This document shows positions 16,503 through 26,011 of a stretch of DNA of 39,037 nt, piece after piece; the first letter of the stretch is position 1, and every line of letters starts with the position of its first letter. The DNA is from Acholeplasmatales bacterium. GTDB lineage: Bacteria; Bacillota_I; Bacilli_A; Acholeplasmatales; Acholeplasmataceae. Both the position numbers and the translations under genes were made by a program. The notes beneath the pieces were generated by a model. That model had not been told where the DNA came from, did not search any database, and was given only the letters and a program-made list of their open reading frames with translations. The stretch is taken from the NCBI GenBank assembly GCA_031284585.1, contig JAITXT010000013.1, positions 1 through 39,037 on the forward strand. Direction: 5' to 3'.

Positions 16503-17414
16503 ATGAGAATTGGTTTAGTTTTAGGTGGTGGTGGAGCAAGAGGTTCTTTTCAGTTAGGAATTATTAAAGCTTTGCATGAGGAAAAATTAATTGAAAAAAT
16601 AAGTTATTGTTCAGGTACTTCTATAGGAGCTATAAATACCGCTTTTCTCTTAATGGGAATGTCAACTAGTGATATGATAAAAACTTGGAAAGAAATGAAT
16701 AATAGTATTTTATTTGCTTCTGGTCCAGAAAGACTTTATGAAGATAAACTAGGTGTTTTTTCGATAAAAAGTGTTTATGATAGAATTTCTTATGTAATTA
16801 CAGATAAGCATTTAGATAATCTTAGAGAAAGCCCTATTAATGGGTATGTAACTACTTGTTTAGTTCCTAAAAACATGTTAACTATCGGGCAAATAAATTC
16901 ATTTAGATTAAAAAAGAGAGTTTTTAATCTAAATACTGCTCAAAACCCAATTGATTATATGTTAGCAAGTGCATCAATTCCTTATTTTTTTGGTTCTTTA
17001 GAAGTTGATGGTGAATATTATGTAGATGGTGGAGTACTTGATAATCTTCCTATCGAGCCTATAGCAAACTTTTGTGATGTTATTATTGTAGCTCCTAATT
17101 TTCAAGGTTCTTATAAAAAAATTGAAAAATATTACTTAAATTCTGATAAACTAGTCATTGATTTAACTCCTAGATTTTTATTTAATCCTATCCTTGCAGG
17201 ATTTGAAATTGTTAATTTCTCACCTAAGGAAGTTGTTGTAAATGCTTTGTATGGATATAGATTAGCTAAAATGATGTTTAATGAATTAAGAGAAAAAAAT
17301 GTTTTAAATGAGAACAGCGAATTTGTTAAAAAAGATACTTATGAAAAAATACAAGTTGATAAGAAATTAGAACTTGAGATGAGTAAAAGTGTTAAAAATC
17401 ATTTTAAACATTGA
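16503..17414 (+). CDS. patatin-like phospholipase
   Basis: A Ser-Asp dyad acyl hydrolase of the patatin/RssA type. The oxyanion loop is GLVLGGGGARGSFQLG at the N-terminus; the nucleophile elbow is GTSIG with S40; the second dyad residue is D175 in DGGVLDNLP. The 303 residues include a C-terminal helical part of about 100 residues after the catalytic core. There is no signal peptide, so it acts in the cytosol or at the inner membrane face. It begins one base after the smpB stop region with GGGG upstream and overlaps the PAP2 gene, suggesting joint work on membrane lipid turnover. Confidence 0.92.
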   Translation: MRIGLVLGGGGARGSFQLGIIKALHEEKLIEKISYCSGTSIGAINTAFLLMGMSTSDMIKTWKEMNNSILFASGPERLYEDKLGVFSIKSVYDRISYVITDKHLDNLRESPINGYVTTCLVPKNMLTIGQINSFRLKKRVFNLNTAQNPIDYMLASASIPYFFGSLEVDGEYYVDGGVLDNLPIEPIANFCDVIIVAPNFQGSYKKIEKYYLNSDKLVIDLTPRFLFNPILAGFEIVNFSPKEVVVNALYGYRLAKMMFNELREKNVLNENSEFVKKDTYEKIQVDKKLELEMSKSVKNHFKH

Positions 17415-18243
17415 TAATTTTATTATAGAATTTGTTCAAAGTTTTATAACGCCGTTTTTAACCGAGTTTTTTTCTTTTCTTACAAGATTTGCTGGAGAAG
17501 ATGGATTAATTTTATTTATAGTTTTAATCTATATATTTTTTGAAAGAGAAAAATTCTATCAAAGTCTATGTATAATTGCTGTTAATCTTCTTTTTGTAAT
17601 AGGAGTTAAGAGTACTTTTAAAAGAGATAGACCATATTTGAATGGCTATAAAGCACCTGATGATATCTACACCAAAGGACACTCTTTCCCATCAGGTCAC
17701 TCAAGTAATATTACAACTATAAATTTATTATTTAATCATAATTTTAAAGATGTTATAATTAAGATTTTATTTATTAGTTTAAATGTCTTGATTCCTATTT
17801 CTCGTATTTATCTTGGTCAACATTATTTTACAGATTGTTTAATAGGTATTTTAATATCTCTTATTGTAACAAATGTATTAATTAGAGTTTTTCATCATTT
17901 TAATTTCAAACTTGATTTTATTTTTTTTATCGTTGGAATTCTTCTTCCTTTTTTGCTTTTTATTCAAAGTAATGATATCTATATGTATGTAGGAATACTA
18001 ATCCCACTTTTAGTATTTTCTTATTTAGATAAAAAATATTTTAATTTATCTTCCTATTTGAAAAATATTAATAAATACGTATTATTATTTCTATATTTAA
18101 TCGTCATATTTTCTAATTTTTTATTTTTAACTTCAAGTAATTTATGGTTTAATTTTCTAAGATATTTCATAGTTGGTAGTTATATTTCATTTATTTTACC
18201 GTTATGCTGTAAAATTTTTACTTTAATAGCAAAAAAAGAATAA
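17389..18243 (+). CDS. PAP2 membrane phosphatase
   Basis: A polytopic type-2 phosphatidic acid phosphatase. The three catalytic motifs are intact: KSTFKRDRP, FPSGHSS and SRIYLGQHYFTD. About eight hydrophobic segments are seen; four or so lie after the catalytic region, more than in the minimal family (284 residues). Substrates may be phosphatidic acid, PGP or undecaprenyl pyrophosphate; with no cell-wall genes around, a lipid role is more likely. GTG at 17389 is the start, with weak GAGATGAG upstream, and overlaps the patatin gene by 26 nt. Confidence 0.88.
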   Translation: MLKIILNIDNFIIEFVQSFITPFLTEFFSFLTRFAGEDGLILFIVLIYIFFEREKFYQSLCIIAVNLLFVIGVKSTFKRDRPYLNGYKAPDDIYTKGHSFPSGHSSNITTINLLFNHNFKDVIIKILFISLNVLIPISRIYLGQHYFTDCLIGILISLIVTNVLIRVFHHFNFKLDFIFFIVGILLPFLLFIQSNDIYMYVGILIPLLVFSYLDKKYFNLSSYLKNINKYVLLFLYLIVIFSNFLFLTSSNLWFNFLRYFIVGSYISFILPLCCKIFTLIAKKE

Positions 18244-18285
18244 AATAAACTATTTTTTTGGCTAAAAAAGAATATAAAAATTCAA

Positions 18286-18299
18286 TGAAAACGTTTTCT
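18286..18299 (+). promoter_or_regulatory. cre-like operator upstream of the pectinase
   Basis: TGAAAACGTTTTCT fits the CcpA catabolite-responsive consensus TGWAARCGYTWNCW at every position, and its core GAAAACGTTTTC is a perfect palindrome with central CG, as in LacI/GalR operators. It ends about 22 nt before the -10, so it overlaps the -35 region and should repress. A dedicated LacI-family regulator is an alternative to CcpA. Confidence 0.75.
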
Positions 18300-18321
18300 T
18301 TATTTTTTTAATTTTTTATTG

Positions 18322-18333
18322 TATAATTATAAT
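18322..18333 (+). promoter_or_regulatory. tandem -10 hexamers of the pectinase promoter
   Basis: Two abutting TATAAT hexamers (18322-18327 and 18328-18333) follow TTG. A weak TTTATT at 18299-18304 could be the -35 of the first at 17-nt spacing and overlaps the end of the cre-like site. Confidence 0.55.
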
Positions 18334-18345
18334 ATATTAAACACA

Positions 18346-18361
18346 GTCCGTATTTACGGAC
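18346..18361. promoter_or_regulatory. palindrome just downstream of the pectinase promoter
   Basis: GTCCGTATTTACGGAC is a perfect inverted repeat with 7-bp arms (18346-18352 and 18355-18361) and a 2-nt centre. It is unusually GC-rich for the surroundings. The 2-nt centre is too small for a good RNA loop, so a dimeric DNA-binding regulator is more likely. It sits near the expected transcription start and before the AAAAGGAG ribosome binding site. Confidence 0.65.
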
Positions 18362-18383
18362 AAGCAAAGTAAAAGGAGAAAAA

Positions 18384-21300
18384 ATGAAAAAAATTGTATT
18401 ATTAGTATTTGTTTTTGTAGGTGTATTTTTATTAGGATCACCTTTAAAAGCAGTTATCACTGATGCACCTAGGAACTTAAATGTTCCACCAGCTGCATTT
18501 GATGATAAAGAAATCATTTTAGAGTGGGATAAACCTATAGATTACGATTTAGGTCTCCCAATTATTGATTATCAAGTATTTGAAGGGGAAACCTTACTTG
18601 GTAGTTCAAAGGAAAATTTTTATGAAAATTACCTTTATCAAAGTGTATATGTTGATGCCCTAGAGGGTGCTTCGACAGAAAACTATCATAAAACAACTTA
18701 TTTATCTTTTAGAGTTACAGGTTTATCACCTGATACAACTTATAATTTTAAAGTTAGAGCTGTTTATGATATAGAATCTTTTTCTGCTTTTAGCGAAGTA
18801 TTAGAAGTTAGAACCGCTAAACTTCCTGTAGTTATAGATGCTACTCAGTATGGTGTAACTTATGTTACTGAAAGTGATGCTTCATTTCTTACTAAATACA
18901 AAGTTTTTGGAGCAGCAGATGATCCAGAAATAATTGAAAGTATTAGAGAAAACACAGAAAATCTTCAAAATGCAATTGATAATACTCCTGCTGGTGGCAA
19001 ACTTGTCCTAAAAGGAAGTGAACTTGGTAATTCTAATCCTTATTACTATGTTAGTGGATCTTTATTCCTTCATAGCGATATGACTTTAGAAATTGAAGAA
19101 GGAGCTGTTTTATTAGGTTCTCCTGTCTTTGATCATTATCCAAGAAGTCTTTTGGTTTATCCTTATTCACAAGATATTAGAACATTTGGACTTTTAAACG
19201 CAGTAACTTATGATTACGGTACAGTTAAAAATGTAAGACTTGTAGGAAAAGGTATAGTTGATGGTAACGGTTGGAAATATGGTGGTTCAGGGAATGGAAC
19301 TGCAACAAAACAATTCCAAGGAACTAATAGTGGAGATAGTAGAGTTCAAGCTATTGCTTTAGATAGAGAATTAGAAGATCCAATTGGTTTAGGTTGGAAA
19401 TTACCTGTTTATAGAAGTGGATCTAACACTTCAGTTTATAATACTGGTACCCCAGCAAATTCTTATGGTATTTCAGCTGCAGATGCAATGAGAAAGTCTA
19501 GATCAGATGTTACTCCTAATAGTGCTGTCGCTCAGTGGTATAATACTAGACCTAATTTGGTAGTATTTAGAGGTGTTGAAAATGCATTATTTCAAGATTT
19601 AGTATTTACAAATGCACCATTCCATGGAATAGTTAATTATCAAGGAGAAGGTGTTAGTCAAATTGGTACTAAGGTTTTAACTTATGACAATAATAATGGA
19701 GATGGTATCGAATTTGGCGATACAAGAAATCTTCATATTTTAAATAACTTCTTTGATACTGGAGATGATGCAATTAACTTTGCGGCAGGTCAAGGAGCAA
19801 CTGTAAGAAACTTAAACGACCGTGTAGCAACCGGAGAAGGAAGAATTGCTAATAACTATGTTAGAAATAGTCATGGTGGTTTGATTGCTGCTGGAAGTCA
19901 CGTTGCAGGTTGGATTGGTGATTTATTAGCAGAAGAAAATTTCTATAATTGTTCAGAATCTGGAAATGGATGTTTGAGAATAAAAGCTGGAAATACTACT
20001 GGTGGTGGAGTTAAGAATATTGAATTAAGAGATTCCCTTATTTATTATAGTGTTAATGCAGTATTTTGTAATATTGAAACTTCATATAGTGATGGCAATG
20101 CATCAACTGCCTTTGCTCCAGAATCAGAATATAAGACTACTTATGCAAATGTTAAAGTACATAATTTAACTATTGATGGTGTTTCAAATAACTATTTAAT
20201 TACTGTTCCTAATGGTGGAGATGCCGCTGAATCTTATAGATTAGATATCAAGAATTTTAATTTTGAAAATATTGTTATTTTAAAAAGAAATACAGGTGCC
20301 AATGCTTTAGCAATTAATTTACAACATGAAGTTAAGAACTTTTCATTTAGCAATATTACTTCTCCAAATGATACAAGAACTATTACAGTGAATGTTGCTG
20401 CTAAAGCAATTAATGTTACTTTAAAAGATGTTCAAACTCAAGTTGATAGAGTATTTGATGGAGTTGAATGGGAAAATGGGGATATTATTACATCATCTGT
20501 AACTGGTCAAACTGTTAATTTAAGTTGGGAACCTCTAAATACTGAAAACGTTAGATATGATGTTTTAGTTCAAGATGAGAGATCTGTTTATTATGTTTCT
20601 TTCAAAGAAAATTTAATTGAACCAAATACTGAATTTGTTTTACCACCGCTTACTCATTATAATATTAAAGTTGTTGCGCATGTAACAAATACAAATATTA
20701 CTTTTGAATCTAAGGTTGGTCTTACTACTTCAGTTACTACTCTTGCAAGTGAATCTATTCCTAATACAATAGTAGTTCCTGCTAATCCATTAAATGGTGG
20801 TTCTTTATCTGCACCTTCTGGCTATGCTTGGAAGAATGTAAGATGGAAAAAAGCAACTGAAAGTGCTCCATACAAGATTTATTATTATATCTTAACCGCA
20901 ACCGATAGTAAAGGAACTAAACATGTTTTCTATGATTATAATATTTCTTCTACTACAAATGAAGGTTATTCTTTGGTTAATATTCCTGATGGTGAACAAT
21001 ACACATTAGAAATTGAAGCTGTAAGTTCTAATGGTAATTCTACACTTTTTGAGGAAACATTACAGTTTGAAACTGTTCCTGCAACGGAAAATAAAATTCC
21101 TATTTGGAATAATGACGCTAGGATCACTGCTAATGAATTAAATCCTGTTAAAGGAGAAGTAGTATTACTTACTTGGAATAATAGTGATTGTTCTCATGAC
21201 TTTAATCCTGCTACTTCAAGATTTGCAGGATATCGTGTATTTGTGGATGGAATTGTAATAGAGGCATTAGGTACTAAGATAACTCAAGTAAATGCAACTC

Positions 21301-22805
21301 CTACTACAACAAATAGTTATTTTGCATTAGATACTTCTAGTTTAAGTTACGGGTCACATACAATTAAAATTGAAGCAGGCTATGAGATATTAAAATATCA
21401 AAGTGGTTCAACAAATGCAAGTGGATCTACTTCTTTCTTAGGAACTAATAACACTGAACTTGAAAGAAATCAAATTACATTAGGAAAATGGAGTGGACAT
21501 GGTCCATCTATAGAAATCAATGTTTATGAAAAAGAAGGAGTTATTACTCCATCTATTAGTACTAATTCTATTTATCTTGGCGAAGAACTTCCAGAGTTAA
21601 CTTTTGAATCTGATATTGAAGGAAGTATCTCTTGGGATCTAGATCAAGAAATTAGTCTAGGAATTAATACTTATACTTACACATTTACACCTTCATCTTC
21701 TAGTTATAAAGAAATTCATGGAAGTTATCAAATTGAAGTATTAGAACCAGTTATTACTTCTATTTCTGCTACTCTTAGTACTTCTTCTTATCTCATTTAT
21801 CCTTCAAGTTCATTAGAAGACGTGAAAGCATTAATTAGCGTTACTAGTACCAATTCAATTGGTGTTGTAGATGATGTTCTTTCATTTGAGATTGTAGGTA
21901 ATCTTTCTCTAGGAACAACAATTATCACCGTTATTTATGATAATCATTTAACTACAGTAGAAATAATAGTTTCTAGTCCAGAATTAAGAGATATTACTGT
22001 AGAGTTTGATCAAGGTTCAAAAGTTATTACTGAATCTAGTAGTTTAGATGTTCTTATTCCTCTACTTGTTGTTACTGCTAACTATATAGATGGAACTAGT
22101 AGAATACTTCTTCCTGGAGAATATGAAATTTCAGGTGAATTAGAAGCTATCCTATCTAATATAGATATTTCTTATAATGGAGCTTCAGCTGAAATAGTTG
22201 TTACTGTAGAAACTGCTCCTATCAAATTAATTACTGCAACTTTCACCCAAGGAGATCTAGTTATTTATCCTGGATCTAGTTTAGAAATCTTAAAGAGTAA
22301 GTTAATTGTTAAGACTATAGATAGTCTAGATAGAGAAGTTTTAGTTCCTAGTTATGTTTTAGAAGGTAATTTATCTCTTGGAACTACCAGTATTATTGTT
22401 ACATATTTAGGTTTTACAACTAAATTTACTTGTAATGTAATTGCTCCTCCAATTGATAGATTAGAAGTATCTTATTCTCAAGATGGAGATATTATTTATG
22501 ATTCTTATAGTGTTACTACTCTAATTCCTAAGATAGTTGTTACTGCATATTATGTTGATGGTACTAGTAAAGTATTATCTGATAAAGAATATGTTCTAAA
22601 TGGTAGTTTCGTTGAAGGAAAATCTACAATATCTGTTACTGTAGGTAATAATACTAGTTCAGTGGTTGTGGAAGTAACTAAGACTTATTCGTATGTTCCT
22701 GAGAGAACTACTTATATAGTTTTAGTATCTGTGCTTGGGGTTGCTACTTTAACCCTTGGCTGGTTTGGTTTTATTCAAAAGATTGTATTTAAAAAGAAAT
22801 CTTAA
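18384..22805 (+). CDS. secreted membrane-anchored GH28 polygalacturonase-like enzyme
   Basis: The 1473-residue protein has a signal peptide (1-23), an FnIII domain (about 27-145), a GH28 right-handed beta-helix (about 149-700), two or three FnIII-like domains (about 704-1050), an Ig-like domain (about 1055-1122), four Big_3-like repeats (about 1123-1200, 1203-1280, 1283-1355, 1358-1432) and a C-terminal membrane helix (about 1441-1464) followed by FKKKS. GH28 active-site features are visible: D440 in NGDG, D461-D462 in GDDA, H497 in NSHGG and R532/K534 in RIK. GH28 enzymes hydrolyse galacturonan. The anchor carries no LPXTG, which suits a cell without a wall. AAAAGGAG precedes ATG. The gene stands alone, with its own promoter, two operator-like sites and terminator. 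Confidence 0.93.
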   Translation: MKKIVLLVFVFVGVFLLGSPLKAVITDAPRNLNVPPAAFDDKEIILEWDKPIDYDLGLPIIDYQVFEGETLLGSSKENFYENYLYQSVYVDALEGASTENYHKTTYLSFRVTGLSPDTTYNFKVRAVYDIESFSAFSEVLEVRTAKLPVVIDATQYGVTYVTESDASFLTKYKVFGAADDPEIIESIRENTENLQNAIDNTPAGGKLVLKGSELGNSNPYYYVSGSLFLHSDMTLEIEEGAVLLGSPVFDHYPRSLLVYPYSQDIRTFGLLNAVTYDYGTVKNVRLVGKGIVDGNGWKYGGSGNGTATKQFQGTNSGDSRVQAIALDRELEDPIGLGWKLPVYRSGSNTSVYNTGTPANSYGISAADAMRKSRSDVTPNSAVAQWYNTRPNLVVFRGVENALFQDLVFTNAPFHGIVNYQGEGVSQIGTKVLTYDNNNGDGIEFGDTRNLHILNNFFDTGDDAINFAAGQGATVRNLNDRVATGEGRIANNYVRNSHGGLIAAGSHVAGWIGDLLAEENFYNCSESGNGCLRIKAGNTTGGGVKNIELRDSLIYYSVNAVFCNIETSYSDGNASTAFAPESEYKTTYANVKVHNLTIDGVSNNYLITVPNGGDAAESYRLDIKNFNFENIVILKRNTGANALAINLQHEVKNFSFSNITSPNDTRTITVNVAAKAINVTLKDVQTQVDRVFDGVEWENGDIITSSVTGQTVNLSWEPLNTENVRYDVLVQDERSVYYVSFKENLIEPNTEFVLPPLTHYNIKVVAHVTNTNITFESKVGLTTSVTTLASESIPNTIVVPANPLNGGSLSAPSGYAWKNVRWKKATESAPYKIYYYILTATDSKGTKHVFYDYNISSTTNEGYSLVNIPDGEQYTLEIEAVSSNGNSTLFEETLQFETVPATENKIPIWNNDARITANELNPVKGEVVLLTWNNSDCSHDFNPATSRFAGYRVFVDGIVIEALGTKITQVNATPTTTNSYFALDTSSLSYGSHTIKIEAGYEILKYQSGSTNASGSTSFLGTNNTELERNQITLGKWSGHGPSIEINVYEKEGVITPSISTNSIYLGEELPELTFESDIEGSISWDLDQEISLGINTYTYTFTPSSSSYKEIHGSYQIEVLEPVITSISATLSTSSYLIYPSSSLEDVKALISVTSTNSIGVVDDVLSFEIVGNLSLGTTIITVIYDNHLTTVEIIVSSPELRDITVEFDQGSKVITESSSLDVLIPLLVVTANYIDGTSRILLPGEYEISGELEAILSNIDISYNGASAEIVVTVETAPIKLITATFTQGDLVIYPGSSLEILKSKLIVKTIDSLDREVLVPSYVLEGNLSLGTTSIIVTYLGFTTKFTCNVIAPPIDRLEVSYSQDGDIIYDSYSVTTLIPKIVVTAYYVDGTSKVLSDKEYVLNGSFVEGKSTISVTVGNNTSSVVVEVTKTYSYVPERTTYIVLVSVLGVATLTLGWFGFIQKIVFKKKS

Positions 22806-22816
22806 GTATTAGTTAT

Positions 22817-22848
22817 AAAGGGCATAACGAAAGTTATGTCCTTTTTTT
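22817..22848 (+). terminator. rho-independent terminator after the pectinase
   Basis: A 12-bp stem (22817-22828 with 22833-22844, one G-U pair) closes a GAAA loop and runs into a T tract to 22848. It lies 12 nt past the stop codon. Confidence 0.92.
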
Positions 22849-22936
22849 ATTTTTTAAAAATTAATTAAAAATAAAGATTTTTGGAAGAAATATATAATTT
22901 TGTAAAATCACAATAATTCAATATTTTCTTCAAGTA

Positions 22937-22945
22937 TGCTATAAT
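22937..22945 (+). promoter_or_regulatory. extended -10 (TGC-TATAAT) of the alaS operon
   Basis: TGCTATAAT is a full extended -10. AAGGGAG follows as the ribosome binding site of the first gene, whose GTG lies 18 nt after the hexamer. Confidence 0.6.
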
Positions 22946-22962
22946 TATTAAGGGAGAGATTA

Positions 22963-23448
22963 GTGAAAGATATTATAATAGAGCATAAGTCATTTAATGA
23001 ACTTACAAATGAAGAACTGTATGAAATAATCGAGTTAAGAACTAAAGTTTTTATTTTAGAACAAAAAATATATGACTGTGATGAACTTGATTATAAAGAT
23101 CAAGATGCTACTCATTTTTTGGCTAAAAATAGTGATTCTAAAGTTATAGGCTACATGAGAGTATTAAATAAAGGCGTTTATTTTAAAGAACATTCTTTCT
23201 CTAGACTAGCTATTAGGAAAGAGTATCGTGGTTATAAATTGTCATTAAGACTATTTAAAAGTGCATCTATATTTGTAGATAATGATACAAGAATAAATGC
23301 GCAAGCATATTTAAAAGATTATTATGAAAAAATTGGATTTGAAACAATTAGAGGACCGTATCTTTTAGAAGGAATACTTCATTACGAAATGCTTTTAAGA
23401 AAAGGTTCCCTTAATCAAATAGAGGTAGAAGATGAAAAAATTAAGTAG
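22963..23448 (+). CDS. ElaA-like GNAT acetyltransferase
   Basis: The 161-residue protein belongs to the GCN5-related N-acetyltransferases and resembles ElaA: LRTKVFILEQ near residue 26, the D-x-DYKDQDATHF segment, IGYMRV, then SRLAIRKEYRGYKLSLRLF, which carries the acetyl-CoA loop in a modified form (RGYKLS rather than RGxGxG/A), and INAQAYLKDYYEKIGF. The substrate is unknown. GTG at 22963 follows AAGGGAG. It is the first gene of the alaS run and overlaps alaS by 17 nt. Confidence 0.87.
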   Translation: MKDIIIEHKSFNELTNEELYEIIELRTKVFILEQKIYDCDELDYKDQDATHFLAKNSDSKVIGYMRVLNKGVYFKEHSFSRLAIRKEYRGYKLSLRLFKSASIFVDNDTRINAQAYLKDYYEKIGFETIRGPYLLEGILHYEMLLRKGSLNQIEVEDEKIK

Positions 23449-26011
23449 TAAAGAAATAAGAAATATGTGGCTTTCATTCTTTGAAAAGAAAGGTCATTTT
23501 GTAATTCAAAGTGCACCTATTTTGCCACAGAATGACAAATCCCTTTTATTTATTAATGCTGGTATTACTCCACTTAAAAAATATTTTGATGGTACAAGTA
23601 TACCTCCTAAAAAAAGATTAACTAACTTACAAAAATGTCTTAGAACAAATGATATTGATATTGTAGGTAGAACTGCTAGACATCATACCTTTTTTGAAAT
23701 GATGGGTAACTTTTCAATTGGGGATTATTTTAGGAACGAAGCGCTTGAATATGCTTTTGAATTATTAACTAGTAAAGATTATTTTGATATTAGTTTAGAT
23801 AAACTTTATGTTACTTATTATCCTGATGATACTCAAACTTTAAATAAATGGTTAAGTTTAGGAATTTACTCAAGTCATATGGTTCCAAATAGTGATAATT
23901 TCTGGGAGATAGGAGAAGGACCATCTGGTCCAGATACTGAAATATTTTTTGATCGTGGAGAAAAGTATGATCCTAATAAATTGGGAGAAAAATTAATTTT
24001 TGAAGATATAGAAAATGATAGATATATAGAAATTTGGAATATTGTTTTTTCTCAGTACAATGCAAAAAGTGGGGTAGAAAGAATTAATTATCAAGAGTTA
24101 CCTCATAAAAATATAGATACTGGTGCAGGATTAGAAAGATTTTGTTGCATAATGCAGGAAGGAGATACTAATTTTGAAACTGATTTATTCTTGCCGATTA
24201 TTAAAAATATCGAGGAGATTAGTGGTGTAAAATATGATCAAAGTATGGCATTTAGAGTTATATCTGATCATATCAGGACTTTAAATATCGCTATTTCTGA
24301 TGGGGCTGTCTTTTCTAATGTTGGTAGAGGTTATGTTTTAAAAAGAATTCTTCGAAGAGCTCTTAAGTTCGCAAGAACTTTAGGAATTAAAGATCCATTC
24401 TTATATAAATTAATTCCAACTGTTACTAATATATTAAAAGATACTTACCCAGAGACTTTACTTAATATGGATAAATGTATTTTATTAATCAAAAAAGAAG
24501 AAGAAAAATTTTCTGTTGCTCTTGAAAAGGGAGAAACTTATTTATTAGATGAGATTAAAAAAGGTATTAAACAAATTGATGGAAGTTTAGCATTCTTGCT
24601 TTATGATACTTATGGATTTCCTGTCGAATTAACTATTGATTATGCAAATGACTATAACTTGACTGTAGATATAGTTGAATTTAATTCTTTATTAACTAAG
24701 GCAAGATTATTATCTAGAAACAGTTCGAAAATGGAAGATGCTATGTCTTCTCAAAAAAGCGAGTTTATGGATTTTAAGGATAAAAGTGAATTTGTTGGGT
24801 ATGATACTTTAGAAACTGTAAGTAAGGTAATAAAGATTTTTGATTCAGGGATTGTTTTGGATAAAACACCTTTTTATGCAACTTCCGGAGGTCAAGAACA
24901 TGATAAAGGAACAATTGATAATGTTATAGTTAAAGATGTTATTAAATTACCTAATGGTCAACATTTACATGTTGTTGATATTGATACCTTAGTAAATGAT
25001 GAAGTAATTTGTAAAGTAGATAGAAAATCTAGAGAACAAACACAAAAAAATCATACTTCTCTTCATTTACTTCAAAAAGCATTAATTACTAATCTTGGAA
25101 ATCATATTGCTCAACAAGGTTCTTTTGTTAATGAAACGGGAGCCCATTTTGATTTTAACCATTATTCATTATTAGATGATGAATTAATTGTTAAAATAGA
25201 AAATGATGTAAACGAAAAGATTAAAGAAAAATTAAAAGTAGATATTAAAACTATGAGTATAAAGGAAGCTCTTGATATGGGAGCTACTGCACTTTTTTCA
25301 GAAAAATATCATGAAAATGTAAGAGTTATTAATATAGGTAATTACTCGATTGAACTGTGCGGTGGAACGCATGTTAATAATATTTCTTTGCTTGAACAGT
25401 TTGTTATTCTAAATTGTTATAGCATTGCGGCTGGAATTCAAAGAATTGAATGTTCCACAACTAATTGCAAGGAGAAGATGGAAAAAAGACTTGAAACTAT
25501 TATTTCATCAATAAATGCAATCTATAATAAGATTATTGGAATAGAACAAGCATTTAAACTAGAACTTCCTGAAATAAAAGGAAGTTATCAAGATGTTATT
25601 AATTATAATGGATATTTTGGTGAAATATCAAGATATCTTAAAGATATTAGTAAAAAGAAATTTGAAGATTCAGCTAATAGTTATACTAAAGATTTGTCTC
25701 AGTATAAATTTAATGATTCAAAAAAACAAATTATTGTTACTAATGATATTCCTACTAAATTATTAAAAGAAGTAATAGAAGCACTATTTAATCATCTTCA
25801 TGCAGAAACTATTTTCATCGTAAATATCTTAGAAGATAAATTAAATTATATCGTTAAATCTCAAGGTATTAGTGCAAAATATTTAATATCTATTGCCTCT
25901 AAAGTATCTGGCTCTGGTGGTGGTAGTGATACTTTCGCAAGTGGTGGTACTAGTGGCAAGGAGAAACTTGATGAAATTATAAAGCTAGTTCAAGGTGCAC
26001 TTAATGAATGA
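23432..26011 (+). CDS. alaS: alanine--tRNA ligase
   Basis: A full-length class II synthetase of 859 residues. The N-terminal aminoacylation core begins MWLSFFEKKGHFVIQSAPI and includes the LTNLQKCLR region and GRGYVLKRILRRA. The editing domain has zinc ligands in HTSLH (H541, H545) and CGGTH (C643, H647). The C-terminal oligomerisation/RNA-binding domain ends with a glycine-rich segment (GSGGGSDTFASGG). GAGGTAGAAG provides the ribosome binding site. In Bacillus alaS heads the same group of downstream genes. Confidence 0.97.
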   Translation: MKKLSSKEIRNMWLSFFEKKGHFVIQSAPILPQNDKSLLFINAGITPLKKYFDGTSIPPKKRLTNLQKCLRTNDIDIVGRTARHHTFFEMMGNFSIGDYFRNEALEYAFELLTSKDYFDISLDKLYVTYYPDDTQTLNKWLSLGIYSSHMVPNSDNFWEIGEGPSGPDTEIFFDRGEKYDPNKLGEKLIFEDIENDRYIEIWNIVFSQYNAKSGVERINYQELPHKNIDTGAGLERFCCIMQEGDTNFETDLFLPIIKNIEEISGVKYDQSMAFRVISDHIRTLNIAISDGAVFSNVGRGYVLKRILRRALKFARTLGIKDPFLYKLIPTVTNILKDTYPETLLNMDKCILLIKKEEEKFSVALEKGETYLLDEIKKGIKQIDGSLAFLLYDTYGFPVELTIDYANDYNLTVDIVEFNSLLTKARLLSRNSSKMEDAMSSQKSEFMDFKDKSEFVGYDTLETVSKVIKIFDSGIVLDKTPFYATSGGQEHDKGTIDNVIVKDVIKLPNGQHLHVVDIDTLVNDEVICKVDRKSREQTQKNHTSLHLLQKALITNLGNHIAQQGSFVNETGAHFDFNHYSLLDDELIVKIENDVNEKIKEKLKVDIKTMSIKEALDMGATALFSEKYHENVRVINIGNYSIELCGGTHVNNISLLEQFVILNCYSIAAGIQRIECSTTNCKEKMEKRLETIISSINAIYNKIIGIEQAFKLELPEIKGSYQDVINYNGYFGEISRYLKDISKKKFEDSANSYTKDLSQYKFNDSKKQIIVTNDIPTKLLKEVIEALFNHLHAETIFIVNILEDKLNYIVKSQGISAKYLISIASKVSGSGGGSDTFASGGTSGKEKLDEIIKLVQGALNE

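Noticed and set aside
18244-18285. Possible terminator after PAP2 (TTTTTTTGGCTAAAAAA)
   Set aside because: The stem is made only of A-T pairs with a short loop, too weak to call.
18308-18517. Minus-strand open frame across the pectinase promoter and signal peptide
   Set aside because: It overlaps the strong plus-strand gene and its regulatory region, has no SD, and its sequence is a reverse image of low-complexity AT DNA.
22861-22936. Possible additional regulatory RNA between the pectinase terminator and the alaS operon promoter
   Set aside because: Only AT-rich sequence is present, with no fold, T-box or other riboswitch features; no tRNA-like specifier loop for alaS is visible.
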